Source: Sweltsa coloradensis | Lineage: Eukaryota > Arthropoda > Insecta > Plecoptera > Chloroperlidae | Reading direction: 5' to 3' | Assembly (NCBI GenBank): GCA_024449915.1 | Contig: JAMZAV010000315.1 | Location: 248,001 to 312,000 of the forward strand | DNA: 64,000 bases | In this document: one piece after another, positions 11,301 through 23,262 of the stretch | Layout: every line of letters begins with the position of its first letter | How positions within the stretch are numbered: the stretch's first letter is position 1 | The notes under the pieces: generated by a model | Seen by the model: the letters and a program-made list of their open reading frames with translations, nothing else | What the model was told of the DNA's origin: nothing | The model's database searches: none | Position numbers and translations under genes: made by a program

Positions 11301-13398
11301 TGCCAGAAGACAACAGTTACACACCTAAAGGTAGGTAAATCCAATGTTTTCTTCAGCATCAACTGTATTGAAGATAGTATCCAAGTAGGCATTGGCCTAA
11401 CTATATTGTATTTATCCATAGAGTTAATGTAATGAAGCTGAAATTATCTTCCCTGTCTGGCAATCAAACCTTAGGAGTCAAATAGCAATTTGAGAAAACT
11501 GTATTCAAAAAAGACAAATTTAGTATATTTTGGTTTTTCAATTCATGTTGGTGCTAACTTCAACTCTTACCTCAACCTGAATAGTCATGATGCAAAATTA
11601 TTTGAATGTAAACGTATTTCTGTATGGTTAACGCATTACTCCATTGTGTTTTTTTCTTCAGCACACTGATTCAAAAGGTTCATAGAGAGAGACTGTGCTC
11701 ATACAACAAAAATAATATTCTTATTCTCCAGGTATAATAAGAATTTAAGCAAAGACCAATAGATTTAATTAACCTACCTAATGCCAATGTACCTACAGAT
11801 TTAAGAACATCCGATCATAGATCTACATTATTTTACTCAAGACTAGAGCCACATCTGAGGTGGCATTACAATAATAAAGGTAAACAAAAGTTGTCCAAGC
11901 TAAGCTACCATACTTAGTGTAATTAATAATTGTTTGGTTGAACTTACCGTCGAGTATAGGTTTGCTTCTGTCATTGGTCTTGACGCGCTTTAATTGTACG
12001 CCCTTGTTGATCTGTTCAAGCAGGCGGTTGTGTACATTGGGCTTCTCAGACTCATACATAAACTAGTAACAAACATACGCAAAATTAAACAATCAATTGC
12101 CATTAGTGTTATGTTGCAGTACATGGTGGACATGGGACCACAGATTACTTTCCTTATTTAGTTATTAGTCCAATATAATGTGGAGAAAACTAATGTTGTG
12201 CAATGAAAATCTTTTGTGTTTATACTTTATAGCCTAGATTTGGTCTATGATTGGCCTTGGCTACTACTATTTCAATTTTAATAATATAATATTTGAATAT
12301 GTCATTAGAAACTGTTGTCTTACATTATCTACTATTTTTGTTGTTGTAATATTATCTCTAAATTTGTTTACCTATATAGTTAGCTATAGTTTATTATTTG
12401 GTGTACATTTATGTACTTGCAGTGCTTAGTTTTATCTATTGTCCTCCTTCCTAAATAATCTTAAAACTGAATAGGATACATGTAAAAACATTACATTACA
12501 TTGAACATATGTAACTACTAAATGGATTGGAGTGTTAAGTCAAGATGTACACAGTGGTATTACTGTACCTGCTCCTTGACTTTCACCGGGGTGGCGAGTA
12601 GCGGCGCGCTACGGTCATTGCAGACGATGTGGTTAAGTTTCTTCCCCGACTCGATCTCTTTCATCATCGTGCCCCAGTCGGGTCTCCGGCGCGGCCGGCT
12701 GCGAAGGGATTCGATCTTATCGATCTTGAGCTTCGACAGTGGCTTGTCTGCAAACATGGATTGTTCAACTCGTCTACTTGTCTGACTGTCATTGTCTGTA
12801 TGACATATTGTTTTACATTATACATGCACTCAATAAAAGTGGCCATAATCCGGAATCTCATACAAGAAGAGTTAAAAATGATTAGTGAAAATGATAGATA
12901 TTGCAGGGTTTTTAAATGTAAATTCACTTACAAATTGGTCAGATTTTGAACTTTTTTAATCAGTTATTTTTATATGCATGCACTACCTACATAAATATGG
13001 CTTTAAGTCAATGATGTCTAAAGTCATGATGCAAAATACATTAAATTGTTGAATGAATGAAGATTTTCTAGTGGATTGACTGCATACTTGGTTAAAGGTT
13101 GCACTCCCAAGTGCGGCACTAAGTTGCACTGGGAAGCGGCAGAACAATGTATTGTGCCGCGATGAAAGGAATCGCTACTCATTAAGAGTTTCTAGAGTGG
13201 GAAATGGTTGTTATAATATTGCTGATGACGGATAAGTGACGAACCATGATTTGATCAATTAATCTAAGATTCTTCAATTATTTAATTTTATAATTCACTG
13301 ACTTATATTTGGTCAAAAGTTGCTTCATAACTGAATGAGTGTAATTAAGCGAGCGAAGCGAGCGTTTCCATTTGACTCTGCCGGAAAAATTAGTCACT

Positions 13399-13432
<34 letters not shown>

Positions 13433-16400
13433 TTTTTTTTTGTATGTCTCGCGATAACGTTCGACGGAGGCTCGGATTGAGTTGAAATTTTGACCATCCG
13501 CAAGCTTTGTTCTCGATTGAATGCCATTAGTTTTGTGGCAAAAATCGTTCAAAAAGTTAAAAAGTTACATTAAAGTTAATCGAAAGTTTTTTTTTCAAAC
13601 TAACCGGCGACAAAATCTGAGATAGCCAAATCATTTAGAATGTCTGTCCGGTCAAGAATATGTAAAATTTTTTTTTGATCCGATAAGTAGTGTAGATGGA
13701 AATTACATTATAACAAAAGTAACGTTGCCATGGCAACGAAAAGACGCGCGAAGTTTCTATCTAATACACTGCCACCTAGAAGTAATCAAAATACTTTCGA
13801 GAAAGAAGTCTATTATTTGTCACAAAAGAGTTTAAATAGTTTTCCCAAGGAGTCAAGGTCCTCTAGATGGCGGTGGATTTTATCCACAAAGTAAAGGTTT
13901 TTACACACGGGTTACCCAAATACCGTGGCAATAATAAATAATATTGGAAACGCAAACGCCATAAATTTTATGTGCAATATGTGGGTCTAGCTATAGCACG
14001 TGCTCGCTTATCAACGCGTCCAACTGAGCGTTTCCTAGTAATAACTTTAGAGCACACTCTGGCAAGCCAGTTGAAAACACTAGTAGGCCCTAGACTGCAT
14101 ATCCACAGTGTGCATTTTTAAACATTTATTGAGGGGGTCTGCCCATAAATAGAGATACATTTTTTAGCATTTAATTTTAGAATATTTAGCATTATTTTCT
14201 CAATTTTTGTTGCATCAAAAACCTAAAACACTAAAAAGTTGATAATGCCATATTTAATTATCATACAAGAATGGGATTGACCTACACAGGGTCGTGAGCA
14301 CATTCTCCATATCCTTTGGTTCAGACTTCAGATCAATTAAAATTAAAGCAAAATAGTGAATCAGTTGCAAAGCTAAATTGGATTTACTAATAAGAACACC
14401 CTGTTATATTTTTTGTAGGTGGGGCTCAATTCCACAAAAAATGTCACCCCCTATCAGTCCACCCTCTTATTTTGCAAATCCCCATCTGTTTAATAGGCCT
14501 ACTACTAGGCTGGTTATGTACAGTATACTTTTGCAGCAGCATTTGCTCCGTCCATCACCGGTAACTCATTTAAGTTAAATATATAAATAAATGTGGGTTT
14601 AGTTGGACACATTCCAAGGTATAAATGACTCACTCCCCTGATGTAACGGCGTGTTAAGCCATTCACACAGCAGACTGTTTACGTGGCACTAGTCCATGAT
14701 TTGGAGTATCTGTGTGCAGAGGTGTGTGTGTGAAAATAACATTTTCACTTTGAACTTTTATTGCTTTACTTTTAATACAGTACGGAAACGGTATATACTA
14801 TAGAGTTTCCTTTCCTGTCCTATGGTATCTGTTTTACTTCCAAAACACCAGCTTATATTTTACCACTCATTGAGAGATATATAGGCCTATATACGTACTT
14901 GAATTAAAATCACCAGGAATGATAATGATCTAGAGAAAAATATACATGGCTAGTCAAAATTTGGTTCTTGTGGTCTCAAACTTTGAAACCTTAAATTGTT
15001 GTTTGTTGTTATATTTATATTTATAAATTGACATGCATTAGGGTCTATGTAGCCTGTAGGCTTAACTAAATTAACACCTGCAAACAGTTACAATTTAATT
15101 CTTATACTGTAGTGGCTCTTCTATAAGGGTTGTGGACTGAACCTACAAGGCTGCTACTGTGAGTCAGCTAAACGTAATTAAAAAACAATTCAGTACATTA
15201 ATACATAGGTACTTGATTTTAAATGTACAGACCATTACTTTTGGCAATGTCCTGAGTTTAGTGTTTCAATACTAGAATAGTTTTGAGCATACCTTTCATC
15301 CCCGGTGCTGGTGGAGGTGGTGGGGGCATAGGAGGTCCCATTGGGGGTGGGGGTGCTACTGGCACTTTTGATACTTCTGTCTTGATGACAACGGGGATGG
15401 ATTTCTCTTGAACGGGGGTCTTCTTCTCCTGTGCAACATCGATAGATATTCTCTTTTCTTTTGGACCTAGAAATTTAGTCATATGCATGTCATTTATCGG
15501 TTGTTGCATTTGTGTATTGAATTTGCTTTTACTATCTACAGAATTTAACTAGGGCTAATCCAAAGGTAATAGAATAGTCCTATTTAGGCCTACGTTAACG
15601 ACAAAATTTACACAACACTAAAAACAAAGTTATAAATAATTTTCAATACCAATTCACTTCTTTTTTGCAGTAGGCCTACAATATAAAGATGCCATTTATT
15701 TCACTCACAAATATTATGTTTTAAATTAAATTATCATAGGTTTGTTTTTATTATTGTCGGCAAGTCCCTTATAAGGTCTTCGTCCCAAATTTCCTTAAAA
15801 TATGTAAGGAAAAGATATACAAATTTCAACAAAATATCAGATCGGGTTCCACCAATGGTAATTGGTGGAGGTGCCGGATCACATAACACAGGATTGAGCG
15901 ACGCACTACACATAGTGAGTGAGTGGTGACACATTATTTTGCAATAATACTAATTTACTGATATTGAATTACCGGTACCAAGTTATGATAAAATCTCATA
16001 CCACAGCATAAGCCTTACCATCTGTGTAATATTTTGGCAAAGTCTTTTGACTTCTTCGGATACAAAATTGATGTGATGTTGAGGGGTTGCTTACCTTGTT
16101 ACTTTTTTATTTTATATTTGTTTGAACTTTTAAGCAGAATTTCAGGATATTTGTCTACCCTTATATCCATATTCCCACTCCCATATTATAATAGTGGGAT
16201 CTACATTTGCAAGCAAACCATCTTTTCAGTGTAAGACATCTGAAAATTGGGGTCACGGGGTGTGACCTGCATTCGAGTGTGAACTACAATGGAGTTAATA
16301 CGGTCATCCCAGTTTAATCCAAACTTTGTTTATTCAAATTCATGTTAGATTTGAATTAGTTAGTGAAGTCCCCGTATGATGTTTGATTTTTTGCCTAATT

Positions 16401-19212
16401 GCTATTTTATTTAAAATTTTAATATAAACTATGGTGTTTGGTCCCCATTACAATTTTCATAAAAGGTGGTTTATTATTTATTGTTCTATTTAGTTACCAT
16501 TAGGTTTTCCATCTTTATATCTTTCCTTCACGGGTATAGCTTGCTTTGGTTGTTCTAGAAGTTTATCTTTAACTGCCGCAGCTTTAGGTTCTGCCTCTGC
16601 TTGTTTTGCTCTACCGTTTGCTACCGGAGGAGTAACTTGTGTTTGTTTGGCCTGTGGTTCTGCGTCACTCTGTTTTGGCAATCCTTGTGTTTTACCTTTT
16701 GCAACTGTAGCAGCCTGTGTTTCTTCGACTTGTTTTGATTGTCCCTGTGTTCTACCTTTGGCAACAGCTGGAGTGGCCTGTGTTAGTTTTGTCTGTGGTT
16801 CTGCTTCCGTTTGTTTAGGTTTTGTCTGTGTTTTACCTTTGGCAACTGCATTAGCCTGAGGTTCTGTCTCAGCTTGTTTTGATTGTTCCTGTGTTTTACC
16901 CTTTGCACACGGAGTGGCCTGTGGCTCTGCTTCAGTTTGTTTTGATTTTCCCTGTGTTAGTTTGGCCTGTGGTTCTGCTTCAGTTTGTTTTGGTCGCCCC
17001 TGTATTTGTTTGGCCTGTGGCTCTGCTTCAGTTTGTTTTGGAAGTCCTTGTGTTTGTTTGGCCTGTGGCTCTGCACTGGGTTCCTGTTCTCTACCTGTAG
17101 TAGCTGCATTAGATTGTGCTGGCTTCGCTTGTACTCCGTTCTCCACTGGTGGCTCGGCCAAAGGTCGAGAGGGGATGATTGTGATCTTGCTCAACTTCCT
17201 CACAGGTGCTGGAAGCGATTCTATCGGCGCCTTCGCTGCCGCTTCAACCGCGTTCAGCCGGTCACGTGCTTCCATCAACTCTTGACTTACTGAAAACAAT
17301 CATAAATATGTAGACTATTCAGCATTCCTTTTTATTTTATCATGATGACATTATCATTCAAGGCTTCAGATGTATTCATATGGTTATCTCTAGGACTACA
17401 TTTGTATCTATCAGATGTATAATGGGTGCCAAATTTACAAATAAGGTGTACCGCCGACCGGTAACTAAATATAATTCCAGGGATATTTAGTAGGGCATTT
17501 TGCATGGTGTCACGTCACCTTACATTTTTGACGTCTTACTTTTTACAGCATATATAGCCTAATTACTACACTATATAAAAGTCCAGATGCATATACAATA
17601 TCAAAACCAATGATCAATCAGGATTGTAGTAAATGAGCTCTTCGTGTTCTCTATTGCCTATAGGGTAATAATTTCATTTTTAAGAAATAGGCCTATGTAA
17701 TAATAAGAAATGCCATGACAATATACTAGTAATAGTATATAGAAGTCTAGGATAGCATTAAACCAAACTCACGGTGGTTTAGAATTAGGTTCGAAGCATA
17801 GGTCAACATTGCAGTTGTTTATTACAGTCCCCTAAATATTACCACAGACATCCAAGGAGTGTCCGGCTTCTGGGAATGCTTTTGGGTTATAAAATGTGAT
17901 CTATAAAATAAAAAAGTGTGGGTATGTTAGATCTCAAAATAAGATGGAATTCTATCATCAATGTTGTGTCTCCTTACTATTTTTGCTGGAGGTATCGGGT
18001 TGGTAGCCCCACCCCCTGACCTACAAATCACCACTGACACGTTCTAAATGATCCTGGTTGAAGAGCAATGTTAAGAAAGAAAAGCATGCCAATTAGTCTT
18101 CATGTTCGTTTTTTAGGCATACAGGCAGAAACATGATGCATACTGGAATTCATATTAGGCCTACACTAAAAGTAACTCACTGTTTTGTAGGCTACCTAGA
18201 ACCAACTCCTCTTATACCTTGTGGGCGAGCTTCGCTTCTTCCCAGTGTTCCCCCCCCCCCCCCCCCCGGTTTATTGACCGTGATCATACTCACATCTCTA
18301 AAACCCTTTATGTCCTCTTATCTTACTTTTTGACACATTTCAGTCATTGGCTTATTATTATATTGCACTTTGGGACCATGGTCCTATTGTCAATAAAGAT
18401 TTTATACCTAATAATAATAAATTAAAGATTGTCGCTTGGTTGTATCTTAACGCGTCCATGTAGCTCAAAAGCGTGAACACATCATGCTCTATAAAATCAA
18501 ATAAATGTGTAAGCATACACTTGGTCTGGTGGGAGTCCTTACCAGGTGTAGACCCACTCACGTCATAAGTTTTCAGCCTACATCGCTCTTCTGCAAATTA
18601 TTATATTATATTAATTATATTGTTATTAGAGTCAAGATCTTTTGTAGCCTACTAAATTGTTATCAAGATTTGAACAGAATCATAAAGATTTGTCTTCGGT
18701 GGTTTCTTCCGCAAAAGTTTGATTACTTCCTGATTTGTTGTTTCTGATTATTGGCAAAACTCATTCGTTTGAGTGGGATCATCTAAAAAATAATGTTTTC
18801 CATTTCTTTATTTTTGGTTTATTTTCCATTTTCTTTTTCCCCCTATCCACTTTTGAATTTGGTTCGTTAATTATTTCTCGTAATGTCTTTGGTATTTGTT
18901 TTCAAATTACTTCTTACATAGCTGCATTTATGTAAATAGAATAATTTAGTTGTCCTCCTTTGTAAATCAGTTTTGATAACTGAATAGGATATACTTTAAA
19001 TAAATAAATAAAATAAAATATATTCACCTGCGCTCGGCTGCCCCCCGTCCATGGACACCCTAGACTCCCTGGCCCTCATCCAGGGCGCGGCTGTGGGCAT
19101 GGGCAGCCCGGGTGGGGCCTCCTTTACCCAGGGGGGTCGGAACGATGTACGCGACGCTTGACCACCATTCTGCTGGGGTCCTATCGTCGGCATTGACGCT
19201 CGGATGAACACC
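7673..19212 (-). CDS. sals: SALS-like WH2, proline-rich, coiled-coil actin-binding protein (5' incomplete)
   Basis: Nine minus-strand exons (19028-19212, 16498-17289, 15293-15466, 12569-12747, 11948-12062, 11109-11299, 10390-10485, 9696-9866, 7673-8350) join in frame at every junction. They give 859 residues plus stop after a partial first codon. In order: FRPPWVK basic/proline region; a K/Q/E/A-rich repeat region (residues ~62-325); a PPPPMGPPMPPPPPPAPG tract; two WH2 domains (~410-434 ending NDRSAPLL, ~456-480 ending NDRSKPIL); GLRKFRRQMTIEEQ; then an acidic coiled coil to the end. WH2 domains bind actin monomers. This order recalls SALS, which promotes pointed-end actin elongation in insect sarcomeres. 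The name is from memory of the family; a WIP-like or another WH2 protein is the alternative. The start codon is not identified. Confidence 0.72.
8453..8936. mobile_element. piggyBac-type MITE (TTAA target)
   Basis: CCCCTTAGCTGT and ACAGCTAAGGGG are perfect inverted ends, flanked on both sides by TTAA (8449-8452 and 8937-8940). TTAA duplication and CCC ends are the piggyBac hallmark. The interior has no transposase; it holds three imperfect repeats of CGTATATATACGGCAT. Confidence 0.85.
8941..9247. mobile_element. MITE with GGCCGGTGCACATA ends
   Basis: GGTCGGTGCACATA through TTTATGGTTTA at the left is inverted at 9197-9247. The inner part also folds back (TTTAGGGTCTAAGG). It abuts the piggyBac-type MITE at its TTAA. 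The TTTAGGG-like words are part of the ends, not telomeric DNA. Confidence 0.75.
9270..9360 (-). repeat. SINE-A 3' fragment
   Basis: ATTCTACCCACTCAGT followed by a weak match to GGGGGACATTAAATTTAAAGC is the 3' tail of the SINE seen whole at 29985-30412. Confidence 0.5.
9696..9866 (-). CDS. sals: SALS-like exon (coiled coil)
   Basis: Phase 0 at both ends, 57 codons, between acceptor TTTCCAG and donor GTTAGT. It starts ENRKLKAELETVQ and shows continuous heptads up to MERRMSNYASR. A nearby alternative donor, GTAGGG, would break the frame into the last exon. Confidence 0.82.
10390..10485 (-). CDS. sals: SALS-like exon (coiled coil)
   Basis: Exactly 32 codons between ATTTGCAG and GTAAGTAG, phase 0 at both ends. 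It encodes ARLLNLEVELEKERNVRLKE and on to QRIQEEE. Recognised from splice signals and the coiled-coil pattern, which continues that of its neighbours. Confidence 0.8.
11109..11299 (-). CDS. sals: SALS-like exon (FRRQMTIEEQ segment)
   Basis: Enters in phase 1 after the WH2 exon and leaves in phase 0 at CAG/GTCAGT. It encodes LRKFRRQMTIEEQTQKEAE and then a coiled coil ending ENKRLQ. The basic LRKFRRQ helix directly after WH2 is the part that most suggests SALS. Confidence 0.83.
11948..12062 (-). CDS. sals: SALS-like exon (second WH2 domain)
   Basis: Starts in phase 0 after TACTAG and ends GACG/GTAAGT in phase 1. The WH2 domain reads NRLLEQINKGVQLKRV followed by KTNDRSKPIL, matching the family pattern of an amphipathic helix, then LKKV, then an extended NDRS.P.L. 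Confidence 0.88.
12569..12747 (-). CDS. sals: SALS-like exon (first WH2 domain)
   Basis: The acceptor TTTGCAG and donor CAG/GTACAG fit phases 1 and 0. It encodes RRRPDWGTMMKEIESGKKLN followed by HIVCNDRSAPLL. The LKKV core is changed to LNHI but the NDRSAPLL end is intact, so actin binding is likely. Confidence 0.86.
12748..15292 (-). other. Large intron of the SALS-like gene
   Basis: Non-coding. At about 13350-13450 it contains GCGAGCGAAGCGAGCGTTTCC followed by a long T-run, the layout of the left end of the pearl-like elements found further right, but diverged. Nothing else is recognised. Confidence 0.55.
15293..15466 (-). CDS. sals: SALS-like exon (polyproline tract)
   Basis: Joins in phase 1 on both sides (acceptor TTTCTAG, donor AAG/GTATGC). 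After PKEKRISIDVAQEKK it encodes VAPPPPMGPPMPPPPPPAPG. Such a tract next to WH2 domains usually binds profilin or SH3 domains; which of these applies here is inference. Confidence 0.85.
16498..17289 (-). CDS. sals: SALS-like exon (K/Q/E/A repeat region)
   Basis: 264 codons between TTTTCAG and G/GTAACT, phase 1 at both ends. After SQELMEARDRLN and SKITIIPSRPLAEPP it becomes low complexity: the unit TEAEPQAKxTQGxxKQ, about 16 residues and variable in length, recurs around ten times. Cysteine-rich frames on the opposite strand are artefacts of this repeat. Confidence 0.8.
17290..19027 (-). other. Intron of the SALS-like gene
   Basis: Non-coding. It contains a C-run at about 18249-18267 and no identified repeat family. 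Confidence 0.55.
19028..19212 (-). CDS. sals: SALS-like, most upstream exon found
   Basis: Acceptor CCCATGCAG and donor GCAG/GTGAAT; it needs two bases from an earlier exon. It encodes SMPTIGPQQNGGQASR then FRPPWVKEAPPGLPMP. An ATG here could start the protein but would need the acceptor to be chance. A short exon-like piece at 20065-20097 starting MAGNEPRPLPR does not match the phase, so the true 5' end is unresolved. Confidence 0.7.
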
Positions 19213-20450
19213 CTGCATGGGAAACACACACAGTCATGTAGTTCTAGTGGTGGAACTAATATGAAATATAACTTGGGAATAAATGTTGTTTATTATCAAA
19301 TCTGAGGTTTAAGTCACCGCAAGAAGGCACTCCCCTCTCATCTTGGCCATGTTATTTATATGTAAAAACTATGTGACTAGCGTTTAAAGACAATGCGTTA
19401 TACACCAGATTGTTTATGTAGCTTTGATCTATGATCTATGCTGATGATCATTCGAGGTGAATAATAAAGATTCGTAAAATAAGTGAAGAATATATTTTTT
19501 ACAGGCACATAGAGTGCATTCATAGGTACTATGAAATCAAATAGCATAGAGGGGCATAGATCTAGCTTTCTTTTACAATTTGCACTACCATTCGACATTC
19601 AGACGTTTTTCCTACAAGCAGTGTTGTTTTTTAAATTCTGGACGGTAATTAAGTGATATGGACTTAGGGTAAAGTACATTTTTATTGCATCAACGTTGAC
19701 GGTTGATCTCATGCTAACTTTTGTTGTAATTTTCGTACTCCTATCTTGTAGCATCTGAAAGTAGGCTATATTATAAAACCTGAAAATTGTCATTTTAATA
19801 TATTGAAAAATTATAAATTTTTATACATTCTACTGATTATTTCTGAAATGAAGGCTGTTGGGTAGGTAGCTAGGGCCTATCACCAAGGAAATAGCTAAAT
19901 GATATTATTATAGTGTGATAATCTTCACCTCACTTGCCAAATTAGTAATTACCCACAACCACAAGGTTAAAGCTACTTGAAAATTGAAAAGGTATTTTAG
20001 ACCTACACCTAATTAATCACACATGTATCATTAATTTAACTTTTCAACCTTCAAATAAGCTTACACGAGGTAAAGGTCTTGGCTCATTTCCAGCCATGTT
20101 GCCAGACACATGATCGTTCTGTATATTAGACATTCATTTTGTAGCTAAGTAGAATAGAAAATAGAAATTTGTTTAATAAAAAAAAAATCACTTGGCACTG
20201 TCCGAAATGCGTAGTTAAAAACATTTTCATGTTATAACAACATGTGTTGGAATCAAGTTTTAAAGACCTGCTCGGCAGAAGGTCTTGAAAATAATGCGTT
20301 TATAAACTTCAGAAATATAAACACAAACCAAGTCTCTTACAGCAACCCTGTCATAACACCGTTCTCTTAGGGTGGAGATGTATGGATGGATGTAAATTTA
20401 AATTATGGCGTCTTCATAATGTCTGGTGTCTTCTTCAGATGTATTAAGGT
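19213..20450. other. No confirmed gene
   Basis: Upstream of the first SALS-like exon found. An ATG-led stretch with a good GTAAGC donor (20065-20097, minus) could be a 5' exon of that gene, but its phase disagrees with the exon at 19028-19212. Confidence 0.4.
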
Positions 20451-20454
20451 GTAC

Positions 20455-20600
20455 GAACTATAGGTAATTTGACAATTGTGAAGGGAATATATCGGAGGGC
20501 TGTTTAAACTTTCAGTTGGGATTGCCGGTGGCGGGATTCGATCCTGTGACTTTCCCGAATCGGAGTCCCATACGTTACGCATGAGCCACTGATAGTGAGA
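20455..20600 (-). repeat. tRNA-derived SINE (SINE-B)
   Basis: Read on the minus strand, TGGCTCATGCGTAACG resembles a polymerase III A box and GGATCGAATCCC a B box. The body has ACTTTCAGTTGGGATTGCC. The same arrangement occurs at 42920-43050 and 51350-51445. It is not a functional tRNA: no full cloverleaf can be drawn. Confidence 0.6.
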
Positions 20601-20699
20601 GTTTTCAATGTTTTTTTTTTTTTTTTTTAAATAAAAAATGGTCATCCATCCTATTGGTGGGCATCAGGCGCATGGGAATGGGCGGAATTGACCCCCCCC

Positions 20700-21800
20700 C
20701 CACACTACCTCCACCACCACTTTTCATGCTGACACCTCCATCAAAAGAGCTAAATCTGTGTCACATTTGTCATGATGCATCCACCTACTAAATAAATCCT
20801 CTAAATTTTGTAGTCTACTGAAATATCTAGCTATAATAACCATCTTCCTAAAAGGATTTTTTTTTTATATTAACATGACTTGGTACAATATCTCTTCTTA
20901 TCTGATCTAACTCTTCTGGTAGGTATACAAAATTTAAAATTTAGTCTTTTTGACCGTAGACCTATTCAAAATAGCCTACACATTATTTTTGTGGAGTACC
21001 GGTAGGTATGCTAGTATTTTTAATCATTCAGATCCACATAGAAAAGGCATTCCATGGCACATCTTTATACGTCCCAGATCCCTTGGGGGTTGACTACACT
21101 CCTTTCTGATTTTGACCCCCCCCCCCCCCCTCTGCAAATAAGGTTCCTTGCAACTTCCTTATCGCTTCAATCGGAAATAATGCAAGGCATTAAATGCGTG
21201 TTGTTATCATTGTAGTTTTATTGTTTTTACTAAATGGACGCATTTATTCTCAAGTCAGGGTAAATAACAACCCTTATCTACGTATTTAGCTTCAATTTTT
21301 TTGTAAAGCCAAAATAAGCAATGCATGCTGCTAGAAAACTAATTGTGATTACGGCTATGCCCTTTTCTAGCATTTTACGTGTTAAAAATAATGAACTGTA
21401 GTTTTCATTTACGATGACAAAATGGTAGCCAGGTTATTCTTGTTTCTACGCATCAACCTCCTTGGCTGGCTATTTACTTTCGAATTTCGATTTGTTTGGT
21501 GTGAGCGACTGAGTATGCAAGTGCAGTTTTCGGTTTCAGTCAGGGTGGCCTTATGAATGATACCCGTTTAGTAGTGAGTGGTTAAACTGCAATCGAAGTG
21601 ATATTCTAGGATCTGGTTTCCTCCTTGGCTGACATGCTAAGAATAGAGCGCGAGGCTGCCAAGAAATGTAGGCCACAGGCACAAACTCTACTCCCTCTCC
21701 GCGTGGAGGCCTACTGACCTTGAGATGTGATCTGTGTGTTTGTTGTGACGGGATGGGGTGGGGTAAAATCATACAATTATACAACTAAACAAATCGATAT
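20700..21800. other. No gene seen
   Basis: AT-rich DNA with C-runs near 20690 and 21118. No domain-bearing frame was found. Confidence 0.45.
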
Positions 21801-21805
21801 TTTTA

Positions 21806-22199
21806 GGGTTGGACAAAGATATCGATAGGCCCTATATTTTCGATATTGAGATTTAGACTCAATATTATCAAATACCGACTTTTTTAAACATGAAATACTA
21901 AAACGAATGTAAATGTTTACGGGGTTCTTAATACTGTCAAGTTTCTAAGAAAAATAGATGTATATCTTCAAACTTTGATTGACGCGTAAAACTGGACGAG
22001 GTGCCGGGTCATTAAACGCGAGTGCATGTGAGATCGTGAAAATCGTTTTGCTTTGGTGACAAGCCACACATTGATTTTAGTACTCCCACTCTTTTGATAC
22101 AATTTTATTTTTAACCTATAACAACATTTCGATATATTGATATCGATATCGAAATTTTCGTGTGATATCGATAAGTGAATGATATGTCATGGTCCAGCC
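21806..22199. mobile_element. MITE with GGTTGGACAA/ATCGAT ends
   Basis: AGGGTTGGACAAAGATATCGAT at the left (21805-21826) is matched loosely by inverted ATCGATAAGTG...GGTCCAGCC at the right. Multiple ATATCGATAT words lie inside both ends. The ends resemble hAT MITEs; no clear target duplication was found. Confidence 0.5.
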
Positions 22200-23104
22200 A
22201 TAATATTATTATGTAGTTGCTGTTGTTGACTGTGACTGTGGGTGTTCGATTTGAAGAGAATAGAATAACTTTATTCAACTTTCGTGCACATGGTTCATGA
22301 ATAACACCCGAAGGAGAAGGAGAATAGACAGGTAACTTAAAATTTACACAATGCAATGTTTCCAATAATTATGTGTATATTTCTCGGGGTTGATCAAGCT
22401 TGTAAAACGTTAATTAGGCCTACATAGTTTGTAGTATGGGGTATTTGTATGTACATGTCTCGTAAAAATAGATTTCATTTTTCACTTTTGATTAATTGAG
22501 TGTTCATGATGTCAAACGAAGGTTACCTATAAAATCGACATCTTTACTCAAACCAAACAGAGGTACATTATACACTTCCTGAAATCTGTCAACTAGGAAA
22601 AACAGGCATAGTAAAAATGAATTATCACCTGAACAAACCTGTTTGCAATTTGCAAGAAACTACAAAGCACAACATATTAGTTACATAAGCTTAAATGTTA
22701 GCGTGCGTGCGTGTCAAATACAGAGAGCAAGTTTGTATTTGTGCCATGTTTGAGTTGTTGAGTTTGAGGCACATCCATTTATTAGAAGTAACTTTTCAGA
22801 AACTTGAAGTGATCGCGGGTAATGGGTTTTATTTCCTACACCGTTTATCTTGACTGGAAATACAATCACGTGTAGGCTCTACTTTTGGAACGATGCCCAG
22901 TCCAAAGTAATTTAAATGTCAGTTTTAGTGTAGGTTTACTTTACAGAATAAAAATAATCATAATAATTTCTGGGGGGAATTCCCAATATATTAACTATAA
23001 GACGCTAATAATGCGTTTGTAATAGGTTAACAAAGACACAAGCGTGGCTGGTAGACGGATTGGTAAATTTCACGAATTATACAAATTCATTTTTCGTCAA
23101 TTTT

Positions 23105-23262
23105 ACCCGCTCTACACAATTTGCTCTCGTTGGGTAGTCGGTTTGCGGTTAGGGGATGTGTTCCCACTCTACACAACTTGCTCTCCGTGGGTAGCGGGTT
23201 GGAGGACGTGTACCCACCCACTCTACACGACTAGTTCCCTGTGGGTAGTGAGTAGCGGGTGG
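23105..23262. repeat. Imperfect tandem repeat, about 60 bp, three copies
   Basis: CTCTACACAA(T/C)TTGCTCTC...GTGGGTAG recurs three times with GGG-rich linkers. It is not coding. Confidence 0.65.

Noticed and set aside
16647..17293. Cysteine-rich frames on the plus strand resembling a secreted repeat protein
   Set aside because: They are the exact antisense of the SALS-like repeat exon, whose splice phases fit on both sides.
20065..20097. ATG-led 5' exon (MAGNEPRPLPR) for the SALS-like gene
   Set aside because: The GTAAGC donor is good, but the phase does not join the exon at 19028-19212 in its proven frame.
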